NCBI GenBank assembly: GCA_021324395.1
Contig: JAJPJG010000043.1
Location: 62,001 to 126,000, forward strand
DNA from: Spartobacteria bacterium
GTDB lineage: Bacteria; Verrucomicrobiota; Verrucomicrobiia; Chthoniobacterales; Chthoniobacteraceae
Direction: 5' to 3'
DNA length: 64,000 nucleotides
In this document: one piece after another, positions 8,913 to 16,625 of the stretch
Numbering within the stretch: the first letter of the stretch is position 1
Layout of the letters: the number at the start of each line of letters is the position of its first letter
Notes under the pieces: generated by a model
What the model saw: only the letters and a program-made list of their open reading frames with translations
What the model was told of the DNA's origin: nothing
The model's database searches: none
Made by a program: the position numbers and the translations under genes

Positions 8913-9386
8913 CGTCGGCGAACGCAGTCGCTGGAATAAGAGTGGTTTTTGGCGATTCGGCACAAAATGGCGAGTTTTTACAGTTTTCGGACAGAACTGG
9001 TGGCGGAAATGTCCAAAACTGGCATCAGATCGCGCGCCAGAGCAGGGTTACGTAATCTGACGGCGTCAGATTGGTCGCCTGACGGCAGGCGCCGGATCTG
9101 ACGCGGGCAGACTGGCCGCCGCTAGACAGGCGCGCGATCTGACGGCGTCCGGAGGCAGCTTGCGGGTGGGTTTTTGCCCTGACGGCGCCGAATCGGGTGA
9201 TGTTGGGCAGGTCGGGGACTGACGGGTGCATCCCGTCCCGTCTTCCCTAAGAGCCTATGCAGATCTCTAAACATCCCGCAGAGCTTTAAACACCAAACCA
9301 GCCGCCTAAGAACCTGCGCAAGACCGCCCAACCGCTATTCAATCTAAAAATCTAAAACTGATAAATTATTTGAAAAGTTTCCGAAT
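8913..9386. other. Long non-coding spacer with repeats
   Basis: No credible gene is seen here on either strand: short frames lack start signals and protein-like composition. The spacer begins with T-rich phrases such as GTTTTTGGCGATTCGGCA and contains a diverged tandem repeat (listed separately). It ends with an A/T-rich stretch just before the first Pho-like box. No tRNA or SRP RNA pattern was found. Confidence 0.6.
9019..9239. repeat. Diverged tandem repeat, period about 40-41 bp
   Basis: CTGACG-type anchors (mostly CTGACGGCG) recur at 9057, 9098, 9139, 9179 and 9219, giving spacings of 41, 41, 40 and 40 bp. A degenerate earlier unit starts at 9019 with CTGGCATCAGATCGCG. The first two full units agree over most of their length (CAGA, TTGG or CTGG, CGCC, AGGCGC, then GAT at the end); later units keep mainly the anchor. 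Confidence 0.6.
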
Positions 9387-9415
9387 CGTCACCCCTTCGT
9401 CACACGATCGTAACA
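9387..9415 (+). promoter_or_regulatory. Pho-box-like direct repeat upstream of PEP-CTERM gene 1
   Basis: Three 7-mers recur at exact 11-bp intervals: CGTCACC (9387), CGTCACA (9398) and CGTAACA (9409), separated by 4-bp spacers. This is the architecture of a PhoB/PhoP binding site. The same core GTCACACGATCGTAACATT precedes the next PEP-CTERM gene. The gene's ATG is 41 bp downstream. Confidence 0.55.
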
Positions 9416-9455
9416 TTGCTAGTCCAGAGTGCGCCGCGTTTTGAAAATATTTTTT

Positions 9456-11321
9456 ATGAGGAAGTCGATTTTGAATACAACGATTGCAGCGCTGCTCTTG
9501 TCAGCAGGCGTGCTAACGAATGCTCATGCCGGCAGCAAGGAATTCACAAATGGAACATCGTGGACAACCACTACAAACTGGACGCCCAGCGGCACTCCTA
9601 CATCGACGGACAATGTTGTCATCGACGCTGGCTCAAGTGGTGCATCGAGCAGCACATGGTCGCTCACGGCAACAACAATGGAGATCGAAGATATCAGCTA
9701 CTCGTTGGGGAACACCCGAACCTTATCCAACACCACGAGCGGCAGCACTGCGAGCACGCTGACGCTCAATGGCGGCAGAGGAGGCTCGACGCCGCTCATT
9801 GACTTAAATACGTCGAGCAATTTCACGGTCCAGAATGGCTCGACGGGCGCACTTAACCTGCAATTAAAGGCTAGTGGTTCTTTCCAGATTGATGGTTCTG
9901 GCAATCTCACGATCAGCAGCAACATCACCGAAACTGGCGGAGCGAGAGCATTGACCATCGCGGGATCGGGGAACGGCGACGTTATTTTCAGCGGCTCGAA
10001 CAGCTTCACAGGAGGTATCACGATCCAGGACAGCGGAAAGCTGCGTTTCACAACCCCGGCGGCAGTGCCTACAACTGGCGATATCACGGTCAACAATAGC
10101 GGACGCGTGCGTTTTACCACATCGGGAACATACGGCGCCATCAGCCAGAACCTCATATTTGCTCCCAATCAAACGACTAGCCCCGTGCTCGATTTCCAAA
10201 ACACAAACATCAACATCGTGTGGCAGGGGAATGTCGCAATGAATGCTGATACACGCATTGAAGCCAATGGAAGCAGCGGCGTGCTGACGTTATCCGGCAC
10301 GGTGTCCGGTGCGGGCGCAATCATCAAACAGGCTACGGGCACTTTGATTTTTTCCGGTGCCAGCAACACGTTCTCCGGCGGTCTGCAAATTAGCAACGGC
10401 ACGGTGCAACTGGCCAGTGGCAATAATCGGCTGCCGGCGGGCACGGTTGTAACTCTCGGTCAGGCTGCGAGCACCAACCTTGGCAGGCTCGATCTCAATG
10501 GTTTCAATCAGGAAATTGCCGGTTTGAACTCCAACGTGGGAACCAGCACGACGGGCACCAATATCATTACTTCCACCGGCGCTGCCACATTGACGATCAG
10601 TGGCGGAAGCAATTATCTCCTTGGCAGCGGAAGCGCACAGAATTCCGGCGTGATTACCGGTGCAATCGCCTTGGTGAAAAAAGGCAGCGGCACACAGGCT
10701 CTCGGCGGCGTCAATACCTACAGCGGCGGCACGAGCGTTCAGGCTGGAACGCTCTTTGTGAACGGCTCGATCACCGGCTCGACCGCCGTCGGCAACAATA
10801 CCGCGAACGCGATTCTCGGCGGCACGGGCACCGTCGGCACGGTGAGTGTGACCGGCACCTCGGGCAACAGTTTTTACGGCAGCATTGATCCGGGCAGCGC
10901 GGCGAATAGCGCGGGCACATTGAGCACCGGCAACCTCACGACGAGCGCCGGCGCGCATCTCTCGATACAGCTTGGCGGGACGACGGCGGGGACGCAGTAT
11001 GACCAGGTCGCGGTGAGCGGCACGGCTTCGCTGCTCGCCGGGACGGTTTTCGATATTTCGTTCATCAATCCGTTTACGCCGGTGCAGGGCAATGTGTTCG
11101 ACCTGGTGACGACGACAGCCGGGTTTAACTCGACGACGATATCGTCCCTCGTTTTCAATCTGCCGTCGCTCTCGGCAGGGCTGAGCTACAACGAGGTGCT
11201 GGTAAACTCAGGCAATACGCTGGAGCTTCAGGTCGTGCCTGAGCCGCAGGCGTGGGCGTCGGTGATCAGCGGCATTGGTGTGCTGGCGTGCTGGCGGCGA
11301 GCGCGCCGTCGCCGCAGCTAA
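9456..11321 (+). CDS. PEP-CTERM protein with autotransporter-associated beta-strand repeats
   Basis: The product is a 621-residue secreted protein. A signal peptide (residues 1-24, ending NAHAG) is followed by a Thr/Ser/Asn/Gly-rich body with beta-strand repeats of the autotransporter-associated type, for example GTLIFSGASNTFSGGLQI and GVNTYSGGTSVQAGTLFV. The C-terminus has the PEP-CTERM sorting signal: VPEP, a short hydrophobic helix and an Arg-rich end. Such proteins are processed by exosortase and exported to the surface or matrix; no exosortase gene lies in this window. No autotransporter barrel is present. A GTG 27 bp upstream is in frame, but the ATG at 9456 gives the better signal peptide. 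A Pho-like box precedes it. Confidence 0.85.
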   Translation: MRKSILNTTIAALLLSAGVLTNAHAGSKEFTNGTSWTTTTNWTPSGTPTSTDNVVIDAGSSGASSSTWSLTATTMEIEDISYSLGNTRTLSNTTSGSTASTLTLNGGRGGSTPLIDLNTSSNFTVQNGSTGALNLQLKASGSFQIDGSGNLTISSNITETGGARALTIAGSGNGDVIFSGSNSFTGGITIQDSGKLRFTTPAAVPTTGDITVNNSGRVRFTTSGTYGAISQNLIFAPNQTTSPVLDFQNTNINIVWQGNVAMNADTRIEANGSSGVLTLSGTVSGAGAIIKQATGTLIFSGASNTFSGGLQISNGTVQLASGNNRLPAGTVVTLGQAASTNLGRLDLNGFNQEIAGLNSNVGTSTTGTNIITSTGAATLTISGGSNYLLGSGSAQNSGVITGAIALVKKGSGTQALGGVNTYSGGTSVQAGTLFVNGSITGSTAVGNNTANAILGGTGTVGTVSVTGTSGNSFYGSIDPGSAANSAGTLSTGNLTTSAGAHLSIQLGGTTAGTQYDQVAVSGTASLLAGTVFDISFINPFTPVQGNVFDLVTTTAGFNSTTISSLVFNLPSLSAGLSYNEVLVNSGNTLELQVVPEPQAWASVISGIGVLACWRRARRRRS

Positions 11322-11409
11322 AACTTACCAACCAAAATGCAGGGGCGGCAGCTTTGTCCGGGCCGCCGCTCTTGCCGGGCTGCCTTGTGTGAATGGGAAT
11401 TCACGCAAT

Positions 11410-11438
11410 TGGCACCTTTTTGTCACACGATCGTAACA
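11410..11438 (+). promoter_or_regulatory. Pho-box-like direct repeat upstream of PEP-CTERM gene 2
   Basis: TGTCACA (11421) and CGTAACA (11432) are spaced by 4 bp, and a weaker TGGCACC lies exactly 11 bp earlier at 11410. The core is identical to the site at 9399-9417 over 19 bases, although the flanks differ. The ATG is 49 bp downstream. Confidence 0.55.
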
Positions 11439-11487
11439 TTGGTCGGCGAGGTATGGCGCGCGTTCGCAAAAAGCGCACGCCCGCCCA

Positions 11488-14262
11488 ATGAGAAACTTTC
11501 TTCGATTTACAGTATTCCTCGCCCTCGCCACCACCGCGCCCTTCGCGCGCGGGCAGACCACGGTTTATTCCGATGATTTTAACCGGAGTTTGCTAAGTGG
11601 AGGGACTTCCAGTTATACGACAACTGTGTCTGGCGGGGATGGCGGAGCAAGCATCATCAATAATACGACCCTTCAGTTAACCAATGATGCATCGGCAACG
11701 ACCAACGCCGCCGGTAGAGTTTCAGTCGCCACTGACATCTCTGCACTGAGTGGGTTCAACGATAATCTGAGTCTGAACACGGGGAGTTTGATTACCTGGA
11801 CCTTCAACATGAGATACGGACGCACTGGGAGCGGAAATACTCCATCAGGATTCGGTGGCGGAAACTATGGCACTGCGTTTGTTCTTGGAGCCACCGGCGT
11901 TGATTTTGCAAACGCCTCTACGAGCGGCTATGCACTGATGTTTGGAAATAGCGGCTCTCCCGATACTTTTCGCCTCGTCAGTTTTGCCAGCGGCATTACA
12001 ACAGATATCACGAGTCCCGGTGCGGCGGGCAATCCTCTTATTATCGGTTCGGGTGCGTTCTCAGTGACAACACAGGCGGCGGCGAACCACTACTACAGCT
12101 TTCAGGTTACCTACAACACAAACACGAATGTCTGGACGCTTTGTGGACGCGACGATGGATCGAGCGCGTTTGCAGACCCATCCAGTGGCAGCTTCACGAC
12201 AATCGGTAGTAAGACGGATACAACCTACACAAATACGGCTCTAACCAATCTTGGTGCATTGTGGAATTACAACACGGCGGCAAACCAAACTTCACAATTC
12301 GACAACTTCAAATTAACCCTCGCCACTATCGCTGCACAGAATTTGATTTGGAACGTGACCAGTGGCACATGGAACAAAACCGCTACCAACTGGAACGGAG
12401 GAACCGGCACATTTGTCGATGGGGACAATGTCAGCTTCACCGACGCGCACGTGGGAAACGTGACCGTGGATGCAGCCGGCGTTTCACCGGGGACATTGAG
12501 CGTGAGCAATACGACCGGAACCTATGCTTTTTCCGGCGGCGCGATTAATGGCACCGCGCAGCTTGTCAAAACGGGCGCCGGCATCGTCAAGCTATCGAGC
12601 AGCAACGGATTTTCCGGCGGCATTGCGCTCAATGGTGGCACCGTAGTGGCGGATGGCGGGGATAATCGGCTTGGTGCAAGCGGTGGCACGCTGACATTCG
12701 CAGGCGGCACTCTACAGACGCAGACCAGCGGTATTACCTCGGCGCGCAATATCATTGTGAATGCAGGCGGCGGGACATTCGACACAAACGGATTTGATTC
12801 CTCCACCACCGGCACGACGAACATCAGTGATCTGTTTACGAAGTCCGGCTCCGGAAATCTTACGCTAAGCGGAAACGTCACGCTCAGCGGTAGCGGCGCG
12901 TTGAACATCGCTGCGGGATCCCTGACGCTCGCCCAGAACGCCAGCACAATCACCCAATCTAATGGCGGCACTTATAACGGTGATTTGATCATCACAGGCA
13001 CCGGCGGACCGCGGCTGAATTTTGGCGGAAACTTCAGCGGCAGCGGGCGAGTTCTTATCGCTTCCTCAGGAGCAAGCCTTTCGACTACCGGCTCAAATGT
13101 TGTCGCCACGATCAGCAATAACATTGTGCTGAGTAGCACGAATGCCGCGGGGCCTTTTCTCACGAATATTGGTTCGACGAGCGGCAACGCTTTGACGATT
13201 ACCGGCATTATTTCCGGCGCGTCCGATGTCAATTTCGCGTCCGGTAGCAGCGGCGGAGCAGGCATCGTGACCTTGAGCGGCTCGAACAGCTATACCGGCG
13301 TGACCTACATCAATAACAGCAAGACGGGGGTCGTTCGCCTCGGTGCGGATAATGCATTGCCTGCGACGACGGCGCTGAATTTCGGCAACGGCAGTAACAC
13401 CAGCGGTATCGGCGCAGTCGATCTTAACGGCCACAATCTGACCATCGCCTCGCTGGCAACTTTGAGCGGCACGAGCGGCCAGAATTTCAACGGCATCGCC
13501 AATACCGGATCGCTGGCGACGATCACCATCAGCGGAACGGCGAACACTACTTATGCCGGAACTATCGGCATCGCTTCGGACATCACCAACCTCGTCGGTG
13601 CAAACGACAATATTGCGCTCGTTCTTTCGTCGAGTAATACCGGCACGTTGAAACTGACCGGCAATAACACATTCATCGGCGGCACCACAATCAGCGGCGG
13701 CACATTACTGTTCGGCAACGGAAACGTCCTCTCGGATACCGGTGCGGTGACGGTGAATGGCGGCACGCTTGATTACAATGGACACAACGAAACGATCGGC
13801 GCGCTCAGCGGCAGCATCAATGGCACGATCCAGAGCAGCGGCACGGGCGGCACGCTGACGACGAGCAAAATTTCGCTCGGCTCGGGCGTTGCGTTTAAAT
13901 TGCTGATCAGCGGAACGACGCAAGGCACCGATTACAACCTGCTCGCGACAACCGGCACGGCGAACATCACCGGGGCTACGCTGTCGGTGAGTCTCTCGAA
14001 TTTTACGCCGACGACCAACGGCACGGAGAGCTTTACGGTCATCGACAACCAATTTGCCGGGAATGCAGTCATCGGCACTTTCGCCGGTTTGGCCGAAGGC
14101 GCGCAGTTCAACGCCGATGGAGTGCAATTTCAAATCAGCTACATCGGTGGCGATGGCAATGACGTGGTTCTTACCGCCGTGCCGGAGCCATCTACATTTG
14201 TGTCCATCGGGCTCGGCGGAGCATCGCTGGTCGCGCTGCGCAAAAAAAGGAGATCATCATGA
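11488..14262 (+). CDS. Large PEP-CTERM protein with beta-strand repeats
   Basis: The 924-residue product has a signal peptide (residues 1-22, ending FARGQ). Residues 25-270 form a region starting YSDDFNR that looks like a LamG/concanavalin-like lectin domain. A long series of autotransporter-associated beta-strand repeats follows (motifs such as [15 protein letters not shown] and [19 protein letters not shown]). The end is a PEP-CTERM signal, VPEPSTF plus a hydrophobic helix plus RKKRRSS. It is probably an exosortase-sorted surface or matrix protein. Composition (Thr, Asn, Gly, Ser) is unlike its neighbours. The last four bases overlap the start of the pseudopilin gene, so the two are translationally coupled. 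Confidence 0.85.
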   Translation: MRNFLRFTVFLALATTAPFARGQTTVYSDDFNRSLLSGGTSSYTTTVSGGDGGASIINNTTLQLTNDASATTNAAGRVSVATDISALSGFNDNLSLNTGSLITWTFNMRYGRTGSGNTPSGFGGGNYGTAFVLGATGVDFANASTSGYALMFGNSGSPDTFRLVSFASGITTDITSPGAAGNPLIIGSGAFSVTTQAAANHYYSFQVTYNTNTNVWTLCGRDDGSSAFADPSSGSFTTIGSKTDTTYTNTALTNLGALWNYNTAANQTSQFDNFKLTLATIAAQNLIWNVTSGTWNKTATNWNGGTGTFVDGDNVSFTDAHVGNVTVDAAGVSPGTLSVSNTTGTYAFSGGAINGTAQLVKTGAGIVKLSSSNGFSGGIALNGGTVVADGGDNRLGASGGTLTFAGGTLQTQTSGITSARNIIVNAGGGTFDTNGFDSSTTGTTNISDLFTKSGSGNLTLSGNVTLSGSGALNIAAGSLTLAQNASTITQSNGGTYNGDLIITGTGGPRLNFGGNFSGSGRVLIASSGASLSTTGSNVVATISNNIVLSSTNAAGPFLTNIGSTSGNALTITGIISGASDVNFASGSSGGAGIVTLSGSNSYTGVTYINNSKTGVVRLGADNALPATTALNFGNGSNTSGIGAVDLNGHNLTIASLATLSGTSGQNFNGIANTGSLATITISGTANTTYAGTIGIASDITNLVGANDNIALVLSSSNTGTLKLTGNNTFIGGTTISGGTLLFGNGNVLSDTGAVTVNGGTLDYNGHNETIGALSGSINGTIQSSGTGGTLTTSKISLGSGVAFKLLISGTTQGTDYNLLATTGTANITGATLSVSLSNFTPTTNGTESFTVIDNQFAGNAVIGTFAGLAEGAQFNADGVQFQISYIGGDGNDVVLTAVPEPSTFVSIGLGGASLVALRKKRRSS

Positions 14263-15041
14263 AAAAATGTGCGTTTACACTTATTGAACTGCTCGTCGTC
14301 ATCACAATCATCGCGATTCTCGTCTCGCTGGTGATGCCGGCGGTTGCGAGCGTGCGCAAAAGCGCAAAGCAGACGCAGGCGCTGAGCAACATGCGGCAGC
14401 TTGGGACGGCGTTCATCAATTACAGCGGCGATCACAACGGCCAGTTGCCGGGCGACAAGGTGACGGGCGCGAATGATTCCAGGGGCGACGTGCAGAGCGC
14501 GGCGGCGACCGAGGTCTGGTATAACGCGCTGCCGCGGCAGATGGGAAAAAAGACGGCGGCTGATTACGCGACCGGCGCTCACGCGGATTTTTATACAAAT
14601 GACAACCTCGCGTTTTGCCCGGCTGCGACCTATCCGGCGAATGTGGCGAATCAAAGCACGCCATATTTTGCGATCGCGATGAACTCGAAGCTGAACGGCG
14701 CACCGCTGCCGACGATCCAGGAACCGATGAAAACGGTGATTTTTCTCGAGGGCGGTTTGCCGAATGAAACGAAAAGCTATTCCGGACAATCGGCCTACAA
14801 CGGACAACCGGCGGTTTACGCGAGCCGCTTCATCGCGCGCTACAATGGCAACGGTCTGCTCGTTTTTGCCGACGGCCACGCCGAGGCGATGCCGTGGAAA
14901 AACGTGATCGGCACAACCGGCAAGAACAACGGCAAAGCGATCACGCCACAGCCGGGCGCGACCGGTTACAACGAAGCGACGAGCCTGGCGCGCGTTGTCT
15001 GGACGGCCGATCCGAACGATCCAGCGGGTTCGCTCCCGTAA
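14259..15041 (+). CDS. Type II secretion-like pseudopilin (prepilin-type N-terminal domain)
   Basis: The 260-residue protein begins with a prepilin peptidase site, [14 protein letters not shown], followed by the hydrophobic helix (to about residue 28). The residue before the methylated Phe is Ala instead of the usual Gly. The rest is a globular head ending with a [14 protein letters not shown] motif, as in the large Planctomycetes/Verrucomicrobia pseudopilin family. These are anchored in the inner membrane and resemble type II secretion or type IV pilus subunits, but their substrates are unknown. The ATG overlaps the preceding stop (ATGA), with AGGAG just upstream inside the PEP-CTERM gene. 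Confidence 0.85.
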   Translation: MKKCAFTLIELLVVITIIAILVSLVMPAVASVRKSAKQTQALSNMRQLGTAFINYSGDHNGQLPGDKVTGANDSRGDVQSAAATEVWYNALPRQMGKKTAADYATGAHADFYTNDNLAFCPAATYPANVANQSTPYFAIAMNSKLNGAPLPTIQEPMKTVIFLEGGLPNETKSYSGQSAYNGQPAVYASRFIARYNGNGLLVFADGHAEAMPWKNVIGTTGKNNGKAITPQPGATGYNEATSLARVVWTADPNDPAGSLP

Positions 15042-15044
15042 GCG

Positions 15045-15752
15045 CTACTCTTTTTCCGGCTTCAAGCCGTAGCCTGGCAGATCTTTTGCCTCGGGCGAAT
15101 GCGCGAGCTTGAGCGCTTCATCGACCGCGTGATCGAAGCCTTCTTTCCCGTCGCCGATCTTCATGCGCGTGCGGAAAAAATCAGCCCAGTGAAAATCGGC
15201 ATACGCGGCGTTATCGTCGATGCCGTAGCCACCGCGATCGCGCACCGCCCACGCGAGACTCCGAAACGGATCGTCGCTCATGTCGGCGAGATGTTGCGGC
15301 AGTTTGTGCGGATCTTTCGGGCCTTCTCCTTTGTCTAAAAGATAAACCCAATCGACACGTTTCATTCGTGTCCAAAACTCGGCGTCGCCGAGCTCGCGAA
15401 AATTTCCGAGGATGCGCGCGTGAACGACATCGCTGCGGCCGGAACCGGCGATCGCGCAGGCGAAATGATGATGATCCGTCACAAATGGCGCGCCGCCGGG
15501 GCCGATCACGACGGGCAAAATGTGGTTGTTCATATAAGTCGCAAGTTTCCAGTCCGGCATCTTCGCGATTTTCTTTGCGCGTTTTTCGACTTCGATTTTG
15601 CCAACGTTGAATTGCGTCGGATGCAGCTCTTTGATCGCGATGTCGCAAAATGCGCCCGGCTGCAAATCGGCGCGGAACGCCGGATAATCGCCGGCGAACA
15701 ATCGCGCGGAAACAAGCAGCGCGATGTGGAAAAGAGCGACGCGGAAATTCAT
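15045..15752 (-). CDS. Secreted ParB-like (PF08857-type) protein
   Basis: The ATG at 15752 starts a 235-residue protein with a signal peptide (MNFRVALFHIALLVSARLFA). The mature part contains ELHPTQFNVGKIEVEKRA and FVTDHHHFACAI, the pattern of the putative ParB-like nuclease family. Cytosolic relatives of ParB bind DNA, but a signal peptide implies an extracytoplasmic role here; catalytic activity is unproven. An upstream in-frame extension exists but has no signal-like character. The gene is divergent from the acid phosphatase, with a Pho-like box between them, and its 3' end lies 3 bp from the pseudopilin stop. Confidence 0.65.
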   Translation of the reverse strand: MNFRVALFHIALLVSARLFAGDYPAFRADLQPGAFCDIAIKELHPTQFNVGKIEVEKRAKKIAKMPDWKLATYMNNHILPVVIGPGGAPFVTDHHHFACAIAGSGRSDVVHARILGNFRELGDAEFWTRMKRVDWVYLLDKGEGPKDPHKLPQHLADMSDDPFRSLAWAVRDRGGYGIDDNAAYADFHWADFFRTRMKIGDGKEGFDHAVDEALKLAHSPEAKDLPGYGLKPEKE

Positions 15753-15812
15753 CGCGCTTACTCGAATGAAACGCCGGCGCGACGACAAGGCTTTTTCGCG
15801 AGGCGAGGAAAA

Positions 15813-15830
15813 AGTCACACGATTGTTACA
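15813..15830. promoter_or_regulatory. Pho-box-like repeat upstream of acid phosphatase
   Basis: AGTCACA, a 4-bp spacer CGAT and TGTTACA repeat the design of the two PEP-CTERM upstream boxes; a third unit on the left is not convincing. The site is 48 bp before the phosphatase ATG and 61 bp from the start of the divergent ParB-like gene, so it could serve either. Confidence 0.5.
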
Positions 15831-15877
15831 AAGCGGACGCGCGAGTTTTGCTAACGTGCAATGTTTTTTGCCGCTCC

Positions 15878-16591
15878 ATGCGATTCCACCCCCGATTTCT
15901 TTCTCCACTTCTCGCGTCCGCACTCGTGCTCGCGCAGCACGTTCACGCTGCAGACGAGCTACATTACCTGACGCCAAATCGTCCCGACGCTACGACTCTG
16001 CTCGCACCGCCGCCGTTGCCGGATTCGCCGGAACAGGCGGCGGATCTCGATGAAGTGCGCGCGGTTGCCCTCGCCGCTTCGCCGAAAGAGATCGCGGCTG
16101 CGCGTTCCGAAAAGGAGTTTGGTTTATTCAACTTCACGCCAGCGATCGGTGATTTTTTTCAGCCCGGCAGATTTCCTAAAACTCAGGCGTTCCTGGAGCG
16201 TGTGTTTTCCGATGACAAGATTTTCGTGTCGCAAGCGAAGCAGTATTTCAATCGTCCGCGTCCATACATCATCGATGCGAGTTTGGCGGCTGCCGGCGAA
16301 CCTGAAAAAAGCATGAGTTATCCGAGCGGGCACTCGACCGGCTCGATGGTGCTGGCGCTGGTGTTAGCAGATCTTTTTCCGGAAAAACGCGATGCGATCG
16401 TAGCGAAGGCGCGCACGATTGGATGGCATCGCGTGCAGATCGCGCGGCATTATCCCACGGATATTTACGCCGGGCGCGTTTTCGCGCAGGCGATCGTGCG
16501 CGAGATGAAGACGAACCCGCAGTTCCAACAGGATTTAGCCGAAGCCAAAGCTGAAATTGCCGAATCGCGCGTGGCTACAGCCGCGCATTGA
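15878..16591 (+). CDS. Class A non-specific acid phosphatase (PAP2 superfamily)
   Basis: The product is a 237-residue periplasmic or secreted phosphatase. A signal peptide (residues 1-25, ending HVHAAD) precedes a domain with the three PAP2 motifs in order: K-x6-RP in KQYFNRPRP, PSGHSTG, and SR-like GWHRVQIARHYPTDI. This is the PhoN/PhoC arrangement, which hydrolyses phosphomonoesters and releases phosphate outside the cytoplasm. The start at 15878 is chosen because the signal peptide begins there; a TTG 30 bp upstream is in frame. It is preceded by a Pho-like box, fitting a role in phosphate scavenging. Confidence 0.88.
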   Translation: MRFHPRFLSPLLASALVLAQHVHAADELHYLTPNRPDATTLLAPPPLPDSPEQAADLDEVRAVALAASPKEIAAARSEKEFGLFNFTPAIGDFFQPGRFPKTQAFLERVFSDDKIFVSQAKQYFNRPRPYIIDASLAAAGEPEKSMSYPSGHSTGSMVLALVLADLFPEKRDAIVAKARTIGWHRVQIARHYPTDIYAGRVFAQAIVREMKTNPQFQQDLAEAKAEIAESRVATAAH

Positions 16592-16613
16592 TCGCGGCTT
16601 TGTGACCAAAGCC
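16579..16613. terminator. Candidate bidirectional terminator hairpins
   Basis: Between convergent genes, GCCGCG pairs with CGCGGC (16580-16598), or alternatively GGCTTTG pairs with CAAAGCC around TGAC (16596-16613). The stems are mutually exclusive and neither is followed by a clear T run. Confidence 0.35.
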
Positions 16614-16625
16614 ATTGCGTAGCTC

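Noticed and set aside
7305-8963. Open frame of 552 codons antisense to the NtrC-type regulator
   Set aside because: It mirrors a well-supported gene, is Arg-, Glu- and Phe-rich without domains, and long antisense frames are common in GC-rich DNA.
9050-9260. Possible SRP RNA or tRNA in the G-rich spacer
   Set aside because: The conserved SRP loop and the tRNA T-arm and acceptor pairing were not found; the G-rich look comes from the tandem repeat.
9456-14262. PEP-CTERM genes as classical type V autotransporters
   Set aside because: Neither protein has a C-terminal beta-barrel; both end in a PEP-CTERM signal with a single helix.
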